Assembly (NCBI RefSeq): GCF_001570605.1
Contig: NZ_BBXG01000021.1
Location: 62,001-126,000 of the forward strand
From: Herbidospora cretacea
Lineage (GTDB): Bacteria > Actinomycetota > Actinomycetes > Streptosporangiales > Streptosporangiaceae
Direction: 5' to 3'
Length of the DNA: 64,000 nucleotides
Each line of letters begins with the position of its first letter. Position 1 is the first letter of the stretch. The position numbers were made by a program, and so were the translations under genes. The notes beneath the pieces were generated by a model. That model was not told where the DNA came from, did not search any database, and was given only the letters and a program-made list of their open reading frames with translations. Of the stretch, positions 19,491 to 27,099 are shown piece by piece.

Positions 19491-20134
19491 TCGGCCGGCT
19501 TGCGCGCGGGTACGGGAGGCTGGGGGAGGGAGACTCGGCCGTCGCCGATGTACGTGTGCATCTCGGGTCCTTGCCGGGGGTGCGCCGGCCGGGCCTTCCT
19601 GGGCCACGGCCTGGGGTCCTCCTCCAGGAGGGGAAGGTCCCTTATGGGGGTCACGATCGCGGGGTGGAACTGCTCTTCGACGTAGAGGAACGGCCTGCCT
19701 CCGGCGAAGACCAGGTAGGAGCGGTAGACGCTGGGACGTCCGACCCCGCCCCACTCGCTCATCCGGCACCCGGTCTCGGTGATCACGCGGCGCTGTTCGA
19801 CGGCCCCCTGCAGCACCTGGCCGAGGGGCGTCCCCCCGCCGTCGACGATGCTGCGGGCGACCAGGTGGCTCGACGTCATGATCACCGTGTTGTGCGAGAT
19901 GGGCCGGCCGTCCGGACGGACGAGCTGCGATTTCCGGACGACCAGCGGCGCGTCGGCGTCGCCGGGAACCAGCGCCTTGACAGCCGCCCGTGGTCTCACT
20001 TGCGAGGACGGGACCCCTCGCTGGTCGAGCACACGGACGCGGAGCGGATGGCCGAGTAATGCCGCGAGTAATTGTGTGGTTGATCCGTCGTTGGCGAGGA
20101 CCATTCGGGTCACGGCGTCGGCCGGGATGCTCAT
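19487..20134 (-). CDS. Chorismate pyruvate-lyase-like protein (DUF98/UTRA fold)
   Basis: 215 residues; GGAGG 5 nt before ATG. There is no DNA-binding domain, so it is not a GntR regulator. NDGSTTQLLAALLGHPLRVRVLDQ at the N-terminus, LVVRKSQLVRPDGRPISHNTV, TPLGQVLQGAVEQRRVI and YRSYLVFAGGRPFLYVEEQFHPAIV follow the order of the chorismate-lyase/DUF98 fold, whose members release 4-hydroxybenzoate (or similar) and pyruvate from chorismate. Activity here is inferred from fold-like pattern only. Coupled to an exporter and divergent from an ATP-grasp/FemAB-like operon, it may belong to a small aromatic-acid pathway. It could instead be a ligand-binding domain. Confidence 0.6.
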   Translation of the reverse strand: MSIPADAVTRMVLANDGSTTQLLAALLGHPLRVRVLDQRGVPSSQVRPRAAVKALVPGDADAPLVVRKSQLVRPDGRPISHNTVIMTSSHLVARSIVDGGGTPLGQVLQGAVEQRRVITETGCRMSEWGGVGRPSVYRSYLVFAGGRPFLYVEEQFHPAIVTPIRDLPLLEEDPRPWPRKARPAHPRQGPEMHTYIGDGRVSLPQPPVPARKPAE

Positions 20135-20503
20135 ATGACCCTCCGTTCGCGTTCTGACAAAGAGTCTGACACAAGTTGAGAGCTTAATTACTTTCTGCAA
20201 TAACGCAATAGTGCCGAGTTTCGGTCTCGTGTGAAAAACGGGGTTGACCGACGTCTTAGGTGCTGGTAGCCGTATCGGTCCTGCTGTAAGACTTCTTGTC
20301 AAATTCCTTTACAGAAATGCAAGTGACGGAAGATACTTGAGTCTGGATTGCCCTAGTTTGTGGTGGTATGTCCTGTGGGCAAGTTCACGGCAGATATGCA
20401 TTTCCCCGTACGTCACCATTCTGCTTGACATCGGCCTGTCAATACTTCCAACATCATTTGCAGTAAGCCCGCGCGAACCCTCCTCCGTAAAGGTGGAAGT
20501 CAA
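20135..20503. other. 369 bp AT-rich divergent control region
   Basis: No credible gene. It is far more AT-rich than its surroundings and carries the divergent 5' ends of the exporter/chorismate-lyase-like operon and the ATP-grasp operon. Several TGTCAA/TTGACA words occur (20296-20302 and the inverted pair at 20425-20442), but no convincing -35/-10 pair with a good -10 was found. Confidence 0.6.
20425..20442. promoter_or_regulatory. Inverted repeat TTGACA-N6-TGTCAA (possible operator)
   Basis: Perfect 6-bp arms, about 65 nt before the ATP-grasp-like start. The left arm also matches a -35 hexamer, so a bound regulator would cover a promoter. The same TGTCAA word recurs as a direct repeat before the transposase-derived gene. 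Confidence 0.4.
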
Positions 20504-22150
20504 GTGAACGTGCAATACCTGTTCGTTATGAACGGTGAAAGGGGCGGACTCCCGCTCTCCCGTACGGCGATGTCCCGGCACCGTCTGGTCGTGAAGAGCC
20601 GGCTCCTGGAGCGCCGGGTGCCCTGGCCCCACCGGGTCGCCGTGCGGACCCCCGCCCCGCACCGCGGCACCGTGGCGCTGATCGGCTCCGGCGGCCCCGG
20701 CGACACCGGGGCGCTGCTCGCCCAGGTCCGCCAGGGCGGCTACGACGTGGTGCTCGTCGACACCCTTCTCCCCACCGGTCTCCCCATGGGCGACGCCCCG
20801 GCGATCGCGGACCGGCTGCGCGTTCCGGCCATGACGGCCGCGGCCGTCGCCGAGGCGATCGAGGGCTACTCCCGCCGGGTCCAGGGCGTCATCTGCTGGG
20901 AGCCGCGCTACCAGCAGGTCGCGGCTGCGGCGGCGCTGCGGCTCGGGCTGCCCTCCTTCGGGGAGACCGCCGCCATCGGCAGCGCCGACCCCGTCAGCAC
21001 CCAGGTCCTGCTCGCGGCGGCGGGCATGCGCACCCCCCGCTCGATCCTCGCCGTCTCGCCGGAGGAGGCCGACCGGGCCGCCCAGCTCATCGGCTGCCCG
21101 GTCCTGTTCGTCGCGCGCACCCCCGGGGGCAACCTGTCCCGGCGCCGGGTGGACGACCTCGCCGGCATCCCGGCCGGGTTCGCCGGAGCCCAGGCCGCCA
21201 CGGGCGACAGCGGGGCCGTTCTCGTCGAGGAGGTACCGATGGGTTCACCGGTCACGGTGGAGTGCTGGGTGCGCTCGGGCGCGCCGATCGGGGTGGCGGT
21301 GGTCCGCCGGTTCGGTCAGTACGAGATCGTCGACGCCGCCGACCCCCTGACCGACGACGCCGACGTCGTCTCGGTGATCGAGGCCGCCGTGGCGGCCGTG
21401 GGCGTGCACGACGGGCACTGCGGCGTCGAGCTGCTGCTGTCCGACGACGGGGCGATCGTGACCGGTCTGCGGGCCGGCCCGCCCGACGCGCTGATCAGCC
21501 ACGTCGTCGAACTCGTCACCGGGGTCAACATCCCGGCGGCGGCCGCGGCCATCAGCTGCGGCCAGGATCCCGCGCAGGACCGGCACCGCCAGCGCCGCGC
21601 CGCGCTCGTGACGCCCGTCGACATCCGCGCGCCCCGCCTGGAGGACCTCGACGACGACCTGCCCTACGCGGGCTGGATCGAGCGCTACGAGCCCGGCGGC
21701 CGGGCCGTCGTCACGGGCCGCAGCCCGCGCGAGTGCGCCCTGCGCGCCGCCCAGCTCCGGGCCGCCCACCTGCGCGCCGAGCACCTGTACATCCCGGCCG
21801 AGTGGCCGTTCCTGCCCCCGTCGTTCCAGCGCATCCGCGAACCGGAGCCCCAGCCGGTGACCGTCGCGGTGCCCGTGCCCGCGCCGACCCCGCTGCCCGT
21901 GCCCGCCCAGGTCGTTCTGGAGCCGCTGCCGCCCGCCCTCCCGGCCGCCGCGCCGCAGCTGATGATCGAACCGCTCGCCGTCCCGGCCCAAGAAGCCCCG
22001 GTGGAAGCCCCGGTGGACGCGGCAGCGGAGGTCGTGGCGGAGGTCGTGCCGGAGAACGTGCCGGAACCCGAACCGGAGGCGGCGGAGGAACAGCCGCCCG
22101 CGCCCGCGCGGCCGGTGATGCCGCCCAGCATGGCGAAGGCCCTGCAATGA
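20504..22150 (+). CDS. ATP-grasp-like protein with long Pro-rich tail
   Basis: 548 residues; GTG start with GGTGGAAG just upstream. Residues ~50-130 form a Rossmann-like preATP-grasp part (GTVALIGSGGPGDTGALLAQVR, GYDVVLVDTLLP). The middle follows the carboxylate-amine ligase plan: RVQGVICWEPRYQQVAAAAALRLGLP, AAGMRTPRSILAVSPEEA, VLVEEVPMGSPVTVECWV, and HDGHCGVELLLSDDGAIV...VVELVTGVNIPAAAAAISCG. The metal-binding E-x-N-x-R motif expected before LVTGVN is replaced by VTGLRAG, so catalysis is doubtful. The last ~110 residues are Pro/Val/Glu-rich and low in complexity. It overlaps the FemAB-like gene by ATGA. It may make or bind a peptide/amide; substrate unknown. Confidence 0.7.
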   Translation: MNVQYLFVMNGERGGLPLSRTAMSRHRLVVKSRLLERRVPWPHRVAVRTPAPHRGTVALIGSGGPGDTGALLAQVRQGGYDVVLVDTLLPTGLPMGDAPAIADRLRVPAMTAAAVAEAIEGYSRRVQGVICWEPRYQQVAAAAALRLGLPSFGETAAIGSADPVSTQVLLAAAGMRTPRSILAVSPEEADRAAQLIGCPVLFVARTPGGNLSRRRVDDLAGIPAGFAGAQAATGDSGAVLVEEVPMGSPVTVECWVRSGAPIGVAVVRRFGQYEIVDAADPLTDDADVVSVIEAAVAAVGVHDGHCGVELLLSDDGAIVTGLRAGPPDALISHVVELVTGVNIPAAAAAISCGQDPAQDRHRQRRAALVTPVDIRAPRLEDLDDDLPYAGWIERYEPGGRAVVTGRSPRECALRAAQLRAAHLRAEHLYIPAEWPFLPPSFQRIREPEPQPVTVAVPVPAPTPLPVPAQVVLEPLPPALPAAAPQLMIEPLAVPAQEAPVEAPVDAAAEVVAEVVPENVPEPEPEAAEEQPPAPARPVMPPSMAKALQ

Positions 22151-23379
22151 GGGCGGGGAACTCGGCGGCCGTCTCCTTCTACGAGGAGTCCCCGGTTCCG
22201 GTCAGACGCCCGGGAACCGAGGAGGTCCGGCTGACGATGGCCCCCCTCCGCTCGGCTCCGGCCCGGTGGGACGAGCTCGTCCCCCGTACGGCGGCGGGGC
22301 TGTTCAACGGCCGGGCCTGGCACCAGACGCACGCCGACCCGGACGCCGCCGCCTGGCACGGGGTGGCCCTCGGCTGGGTCGGCGGCGCGGGGCGGCCCTC
22401 GCTGCGCACGGTGGTGCCGATGAGCCACTACGACCGGGCCCCCACCCGCCCCATGCTCGACCCCTCCCGGCTGTTCGGCTCGATGCTGCGCGGCGGCCGG
22501 CTGCGCACGCCGGAGGCGTGGGGGAGGATCACCCTGATCGGGGCGACCGCCGGATACCGCACCGTCCCCGTCTGCCACCCCGACGACGAGCACCTGTGGG
22601 CGCGCGCGGTCGAGTACGCGATCCCCGACGACGGCGCGGCCGTCATCCTCTACCTCGACGGCCCCACGGCCGGCCGCCTGTCCCGCTACTTCCCGCGCGC
22701 GCCCCTCATCCTGACCCACGCGCGGACCACCATGCGGATCCAGGGGGCCACCTTCGAGGAGCACCTGGCGGCGCTGCCGCGCTCGCGGCGGACGCTGGCC
22801 CACCGCGAGGAGCGCGTCTTCGAGGACGGCGCCCGCGTGGTCAAGGTGCTGCCGCTGACGGCGGCCCTGCTGCCCGACCTGGCCCGGCTGCACCCGACGC
22901 CCAAGGAGGCCACCTCCGCCGAGCGGGAACTGCGCCGCTACCTCGCCTCACCGCTCGCGGCCTCGGCTCACGTGATCATGGCAACGCACAACGGCGTCCC
23001 GGTCGGCTACCGGCTGGTCTTCCAGCACGGCGACGGCCTGGTCGCCCACCGCATCACGGTCGACCCCCGGCGCACCGGCCACTTCGCCGAGCAGCCGGTG
23101 CTCCAGGCGCACGCCCCGGTCCGGATGTGCCTGGCCCGGCACCTCCAGGAGATCGACTTCGGCGTCGGCGGGTTCACCGACAAGCTGCGGCGCGGCGCCC
23201 GGCTGCTGCCGCTGTGGTCGCTGCTGCTGCGCCCGCCGGTCGGCTGGACGGCCCGGCACACCCGCGAGGTCAACCGCAGGCGCGCGGGCGAGCTCTTCGA
23301 CGCGTACGCGCAGGACATGGACGTCGACGACCTGGCCCTGCTCCGGCTCATCTCCCAGACCGGCATGTTCGCCGCCTAG
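22147..23379 (+). CDS. GNAT/FemAB-like acyltransferase
   Basis: 410 residues, translationally coupled to the ATP-grasp-like gene. An N-terminal part (RWDELVPRTAAGLFNGRAWHQ...VALGWVG) is followed by a second GNAT-like lobe from about residue 195 (TMRIQGATFEEHLAALPRSRRTLAHREERVF, HVIMATHNGVPVGYRLVFQ, VRMCLARHLQEIDFGVGGFTDKLRRGA). This two-lobe layout with the RR(T/K)-RE element is that of FemAB-like/Acetyltransf_6 proteins that move an acyl or aminoacyl group, often from CoA or tRNA. No membrane segment. Together with the preceding ligase-like protein it suggests amide-bond chemistry; the acceptor is unknown. Confidence 0.65.
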   Translation: MRAGNSAAVSFYEESPVPVRRPGTEEVRLTMAPLRSAPARWDELVPRTAAGLFNGRAWHQTHADPDAAAWHGVALGWVGGAGRPSLRTVVPMSHYDRAPTRPMLDPSRLFGSMLRGGRLRTPEAWGRITLIGATAGYRTVPVCHPDDEHLWARAVEYAIPDDGAAVILYLDGPTAGRLSRYFPRAPLILTHARTTMRIQGATFEEHLAALPRSRRTLAHREERVFEDGARVVKVLPLTAALLPDLARLHPTPKEATSAERELRRYLASPLAASAHVIMATHNGVPVGYRLVFQHGDGLVAHRITVDPRRTGHFAEQPVLQAHAPVRMCLARHLQEIDFGVGGFTDKLRRGARLLPLWSLLLRPPVGWTARHTREVNRRRAGELFDAYAQDMDVDDLALLRLISQTGMFAA

Positions 23380-23390
23380 AAGGAGCCCTC

Positions 23391-23633
23391 ATGACGCACT
23401 CCATCTTCGGCTCGTTCGAGGACGAGTACTCCGGCCGCCGTCCCTACGCGGACGCCGACTCCATCACCACCCTGGTCGACTCCTTCCGGCTGGCGGCGAC
23501 CGACGACGACGTCCGCGAGCTGTTCGACCAGCTCAACTACCATCTGGTCGCGGTGGAGAACCTGCTGACGTCCTGGTATGCCCGCAAGCATCCGGAGCGT
23601 CCGCTGCCGCTTCCGCGCCGACCAACGCGGTGA
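23391..23633 (+). CDS. 80-residue acidic-to-basic small protein, unknown
   Basis: AAGGAG lies 5 nt before ATG, so this is a real third gene of the ATP-grasp operon. MTHSIFGSFEDEYSGRRPY is followed by an acidic, helix-prone middle (DDDVRELFDQLNYHLVAVENLL) and a basic Pro/Arg end (HPERPLPLPRRPTR). No carrier-protein, zinc or membrane motif. Its 3' 101 nt overlap the convergent transposase-derived gene. It could be a partner subunit, or a modified peptide substrate of the two enzymes before it; neither is shown. Confidence 0.6.
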   Translation: MTHSIFGSFEDEYSGRRPYADADSITTLVDSFRLAATDDDVRELFDQLNYHLVAVENLLTSWYARKHPERPLPLPRRPTR

Positions 23634-26600
23634 TCGTGCGGGAGTCGGCGCCCGCGCAGACGGCCAGCACGACCGGGTCGCCGACCCCGCCCGCCCACGC
23701 CGCCCGCACCGCGAGGTCACGGGCGGCGGTGGCCAGCGCCTCGGTGTGAGCGGCCTCGGCGACGGCCCGCACGGCCGCCGCCACGTCGTCCAGCAGCGGA
23801 CGGCAGGCCCGCGCCAGGCCCGCCGTCCGCCGGTCCAGTTCGGCCCGGCTCGCCGCCAGGGCCGTCAGGGTCTCCTCACGTGTGGGGGAGGGCCGCAGCG
23901 CGCGGACCCGGGCCTGGGTGAGGTCCCCGGCCTCCGCGAGCAGCCCGACCACGTTGACCCCCGCGGCCAGCGCCGCCCGGACCTCGTCGTCGCGCCCCCG
24001 GCGCGCCTCGCCCAGCAGGACGGCGGCCCGCGCCACCTCGGCCCGCGCCTCCGGACCGGGCCGCCCGGACGGCGGCAGCAGCAGCAGGTCGGACCCGAGC
24101 CCCTCCAGGATCCGCCCCAGCGTGTACGGGCTGATCCGCGCCACCTCGCACATCGCCGTCACCGTGCGGTGCCCCTCGCGCCAGGCCCGGCGGACGGCGT
24201 CCCCGTGCTCGGCCCGCCGCATGCGGACCAGGGCGGCCGAGGCGGCGATCCGGGCCAGGAAGGCGGCCTCCTGGGCCCGGGCCCGCGCCCGCACCTCCCG
24301 CCGGACCGCCCGCACCCGGCCCTCGGGCAGCCCGCTGGCCCGCATCAGGGCGGCGAGCCCGGTCACCCCGGCGCGCACGCACGCGCGCACCGCCTCGATG
24401 TGCCCGGCGTCGATCGGCTCGGAGACGAAGGGCATGTCAGCTTCCGGCAGCCCGGTCCAGGCGGCCACCAGGGCGGCGTCCCTGGCCCCGGCGGCGTGCA
24501 GGACCCTGAGCGTCTCCCGCAGCGTCTCCCCGGCCGCGTCGCCGGACCTGCGGGCCGCCGCGAGGTCGGCCGCCGCGGCGCGCACGGCGTCCAGGAGCGG
24601 CCCGGACCGCTGCCCGTGGACGGCCAGCCGCCGCGACCGCCGGGCGTGTGTGCGGCACTGGTCGCCCATCACGGCCCGGTTGGCGCAGCCCGCCGGCCAG
24701 ACGCACAGGTAGGGCGTGCCGGCCGCGACGACCAGGACGGGCCGCCGGGCCAGGGCGGCGGCCAGTTCCTTGGACTTCCATCCGGCCTCGTCCGCGACGA
24801 CCAGGCAGAGCGGCCCGCCGGCCTCCTCCAGCAGCAGCTCGGCGAACGAGATCAGGGTCGCCGCGCGCACCCGGCCCCGGTAGCGGGCCCGCGGATACCA
24901 GGCGAACCGCGTCTCACCCGCGCGGTCGAGGGCGACCATGAGGCTCAGGTCTCCGCCCAGCCGCGCCTCGGCGACGAACCGGACGGCCGCGCCCGCGCCG
25001 GCGTGCGCCAGGTAGCGCGGCAGGGTCTCCTGCTCCCAGCGGCCGGGCTCGGCCGACGGGGTCTCCTCGGGCCACAGGCCCTCGTCCCGCAGCGAGGAGA
25101 CGGCGCGGGCCGCGTCGACGCCCAGCAGGGCGGTGAGGGTCCGCATGGTCAGCAGGGCGGGCGGGCCGGTCAGGACGAGGTCGCGCAGCCGGTCGCCGGG
25201 CACCGGCCGCCGCCGGGCGCGTTCCCGGGCGGCGGCGATCCGCACCTGGCGGTCGGCCGTCCCCACGGGGCCGCGCGGCGGGTGCTCCATCTCCAGCGAG
25301 GGCGGCTCGGGCCGGTGGAGTTCATGCCGCCGGTGGAAGTGGCGGCGGCACAGCGCCTGGACGGGGTCGTCCTCCGGGACCCGCCAGACGCGTTCGCCGC
25401 AGCCATCGGGCCAGGTGCAGTAGAAGGCGTCGCCCACGGTCGTGGCGGTGGCGTCGAGTTCCCGGGAGCGCCAGCCGGAGCCGTCGGTGACCACGAGGCA
25501 CTGCGGGGCGGTGAGGTCCTCGCGCAGCCGCCGGGTGAAGTCGGCCAGCGTCGCGGCGCGCATGCGGCCCTGGTAGCGGGCCTCCTCGTACCAGGCGAAG
25601 CGGCGTTCCTGCCCGGGGGTGACGGCCAGCAGCAGCGTGCGCCCGCCCGGCAGCGGCACCTCCTGGACGAACCGCACGTCCGCGCCGGCCCCCGCCTCGT
25701 CGTGGAAGAGCGGTAGCACGTCGTGACACCAGCGGCCCACAGCGGGTGACCCCGGCGGCACCACCGGCGGCAGCGGTCCGTCGGGCCACAGGTTCTGCGC
25801 GGACAGCAGGACTTCGGCCTCGCCGGTACTGACCGGATGACCGATAACCCCGCCGAGCCGCTCGGCGAGCCGGCGCATCGTCCACAACCCGGAGGGCGGC
25901 CCGCCCACGACGGCCCGGCGCAGGTCGGGCGCCGAGGCGGTCGCCCGCACCAGGGGCGGCCGGACCGACCGGGCCGCGCCCCCTTCGCGCACCCACAGCG
26001 TCAGCGGCAGCGCGGCCACCCCGCGCGCGCATTCCGGCAGGTCGAAGACGGGATGGCGGGCCGCGATGAGACAGGTGGGGCGGCCGGTCCCGGCCACCAG
26101 CCCGGCCGCGAAGTCGAGGAACGTCGCCGCGCTCGCGGGCCCGGAGTAGGCCCGGAACAGCAGCGGGCCGCCCGGGATCAGGGCGTAGGCCAGGTGGAAG
26201 CCGAAAGTCGCGGCGGGGTGGGCCGAACGCGGCAGCGGCGCGCCGATGTCCACCAGCCCGCCGCGCATCAGGAGCGCGTCCTGTTCCCGTGCTTTCTCTT
26301 TTATGTACGCGTAACGCTGTTTCCACAATCGGTCGGCGCCGTCCGGCCACGTGACGAGAGAGTGACGCGGCCATAAACCGAGTGAACGCAGCAGCCGGCC
26401 GATGCTGGTGAGCGTCAATGAGACGCCGTGGTCACGCGCGACGAGCTCGTTCACGAGTTCCCGCGTCCACAGCCGCCCTGTCAAGCCCGACCGCTCCGGC
26501 TCGGCCAGCAGGGCGGTCGCCAGGTCGTGGAGGCCGTCGGGGGAGAGCGCGGACGGCCGGCCCTGCAACGGACTGGCCTGCAACTTCTCCGGGGCCGAGC

Positions 26601-26745
26601 GGGCCTGGCGGAGCCATTCGTAGATCGACGACCGGGAGACGCCCATGTTCCGGCTCACCTGGGCGACGCCCTCACCCGCCTCGACGCGGGTCACGGCGGC
26701 GGTGCGCAGGGACGCGAGGAAGGCGCGTCCGTCCACATCCCGCAT
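23533..26745 (-). CDS. Large protein of three degenerate IS630-transposase modules with Cys/His knuckles
   Basis: 1070 residues. Module 1 (25-250): HTH GVAQVSRNMGVSRSSIYEWLRQ, the QGRPSALS linker, wHTH (RLWTRELVNELVARDHGVSLT...LGLWP) and an IS630 DDE-like part in which the acidic sites are gone (LVDIG; LIAARH). Module 2 (about 287-450) and module 3 (about 530-695) repeat wHTH plus DDE-like parts: GADVRFVQEV / GAAVRFVAEA, RFAWYEEARYQGRMRAATL / RFAWYPRARYRGRVRAATL, CLVVTDGSGWRSREL / CLVVADEAGWKSKEL. Each ends in a C-x5-C...C-x2-H knuckle (CTWPDGC; CVWPAGC). The remaining 370 residues are Ala/Arg-rich helices with HTH-like pieces. No terminal inverted repeats were seen, so it looks domesticated, probably DNA-binding. 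The start is uncertain (no clear Shine-Dalgarno). Confidence 0.75.
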   Translation of the reverse strand: MRDVDGRAFLASLRTAAVTRVEAGEGVAQVSRNMGVSRSSIYEWLRQARSAPEKLQASPLQGRPSALSPDGLHDLATALLAEPERSGLTGRLWTRELVNELVARDHGVSLTLTSIGRLLRSLGLWPRHSLVTWPDGADRLWKQRYAYIKEKAREQDALLMRGGLVDIGAPLPRSAHPAATFGFHLAYALIPGGPLLFRAYSGPASAATFLDFAAGLVAGTGRPTCLIAARHPVFDLPECARGVAALPLTLWVREGGAARSVRPPLVRATASAPDLRRAVVGGPPSGLWTMRRLAERLGGVIGHPVSTGEAEVLLSAQNLWPDGPLPPVVPPGSPAVGRWCHDVLPLFHDEAGAGADVRFVQEVPLPGGRTLLLAVTPGQERRFAWYEEARYQGRMRAATLADFTRRLREDLTAPQCLVVTDGSGWRSRELDATATTVGDAFYCTWPDGCGERVWRVPEDDPVQALCRRHFHRRHELHRPEPPSLEMEHPPRGPVGTADRQVRIAAARERARRRPVPGDRLRDLVLTGPPALLTMRTLTALLGVDAARAVSSLRDEGLWPEETPSAEPGRWEQETLPRYLAHAGAGAAVRFVAEARLGGDLSLMVALDRAGETRFAWYPRARYRGRVRAATLISFAELLLEEAGGPLCLVVADEAGWKSKELAAALARRPVLVVAAGTPYLCVWPAGCANRAVMGDQCRTHARRSRRLAVHGQRSGPLLDAVRAAAADLAAARRSGDAAGETLRETLRVLHAAGARDAALVAAWTGLPEADMPFVSEPIDAGHIEAVRACVRAGVTGLAALMRASGLPEGRVRAVRREVRARARAQEAAFLARIAASAALVRMRRAEHGDAVRRAWREGHRTVTAMCEVARISPYTLGRILEGLGSDLLLLPPSGRPGPEARAEVARAAVLLGEARRGRDDEVRAALAAGVNVVGLLAEAGDLTQARVRALRPSPTREETLTALAASRAELDRRTAGLARACRPLLDDVAAAVRAVAEAAHTEALATAARDLAVRAAWAGGVGDPVVLAVCAGADSRTITALVGAEAAADAPDACGHTRTSAGSPPRPDGS

Positions 26746-26759
26746 TCGATGCGGCCGAC

Positions 26760-26777
26760 TTGTCAAATCCTTGTCAA
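26760..26777. repeat. Direct repeat TTGTCAA-N4-TTGTCAA
   Basis: Two exact heptamers 11 bp apart, just upstream of the chosen start of the transposase-derived gene. Read on the minus strand each contains TTGACA, so they may be -35 elements or binding sites of the protein itself. Confidence 0.4.
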
Positions 26778-27045
26778 TGACCGAGTAATGATCCACGTGC
26801 GACCAAATAACACGAATTCTCCCCCTATGCAAACAATCTACTCGTCAAAGGAGTCAGGAAACCTGACACAAATAGGGGCCCTCCAGGAGAGGTGCCCTGA
26901 CCAGTGCCGTAGCGGCCGAGTATCTGCCGCCCCAAACCAGAATTTCGGTCCAGACGGGATGGGCATGAACTGAGAAAGGGTTACTGATTAGTCCCGTGAA
27001 CACGTTTGCTGGTGGTCAAGTTGTCCTGTCACGTCTATGCTCCGT

Positions 27046-27079
27046 TTGACGCACTTGATCAAGGCGTCGCTTGACGCAC
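27046..27079. promoter_or_regulatory. Operator-like repeats before the XRE-TPR gene
   Basis: TTGACGCAC occurs at 27046-27054 and 27071-27079. Between them CTTGATCAAG is a perfect palindrome flanked by GACGC and GCGTC, making an almost perfect inverted repeat across 27048-27068 (one extra base). Position 20-50 nt before the regulator start fits autoregulation. Confidence 0.5.
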
Positions 27080-27099
27080 CGTGTTAGGCGAGGAGCACA

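Larger units (their letters stand above)
26746..27099. other. 354 bp divergent noncoding region
   Basis: No supported gene. It separates the transposase-derived gene from the XRE-TPR regulator and is AT-rich in its first half. It contains the TTGTCAA direct repeat, a small TCAGG-AAA-CCTGA hairpin near 26853 and the operator-like repeats before the regulator. AAGGAG and AGGAG words occur near 26850-26890 but are followed only by immediately closed frames. Confidence 0.6.

Noticed and set aside
19487-20134. GntR/UTRA transcription factor
   Set aside because: The fold is related to UTRA, but there is no N-terminal winged helix, and the protein starts directly with the chorismate-lyase-like domain.
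23391-23633. Acyl or peptidyl carrier protein
   Set aside because: An ADSI sequence occurs, but too near the N-terminus and without the preceding helix or G-x-D-S-L context.
23533-26745. Active IS630 insertion sequence
   Set aside because: Catalytic acidic residues are lost in module 1, the gene is about three times too long, and no terminal inverted repeats or TA target duplication could be seen.
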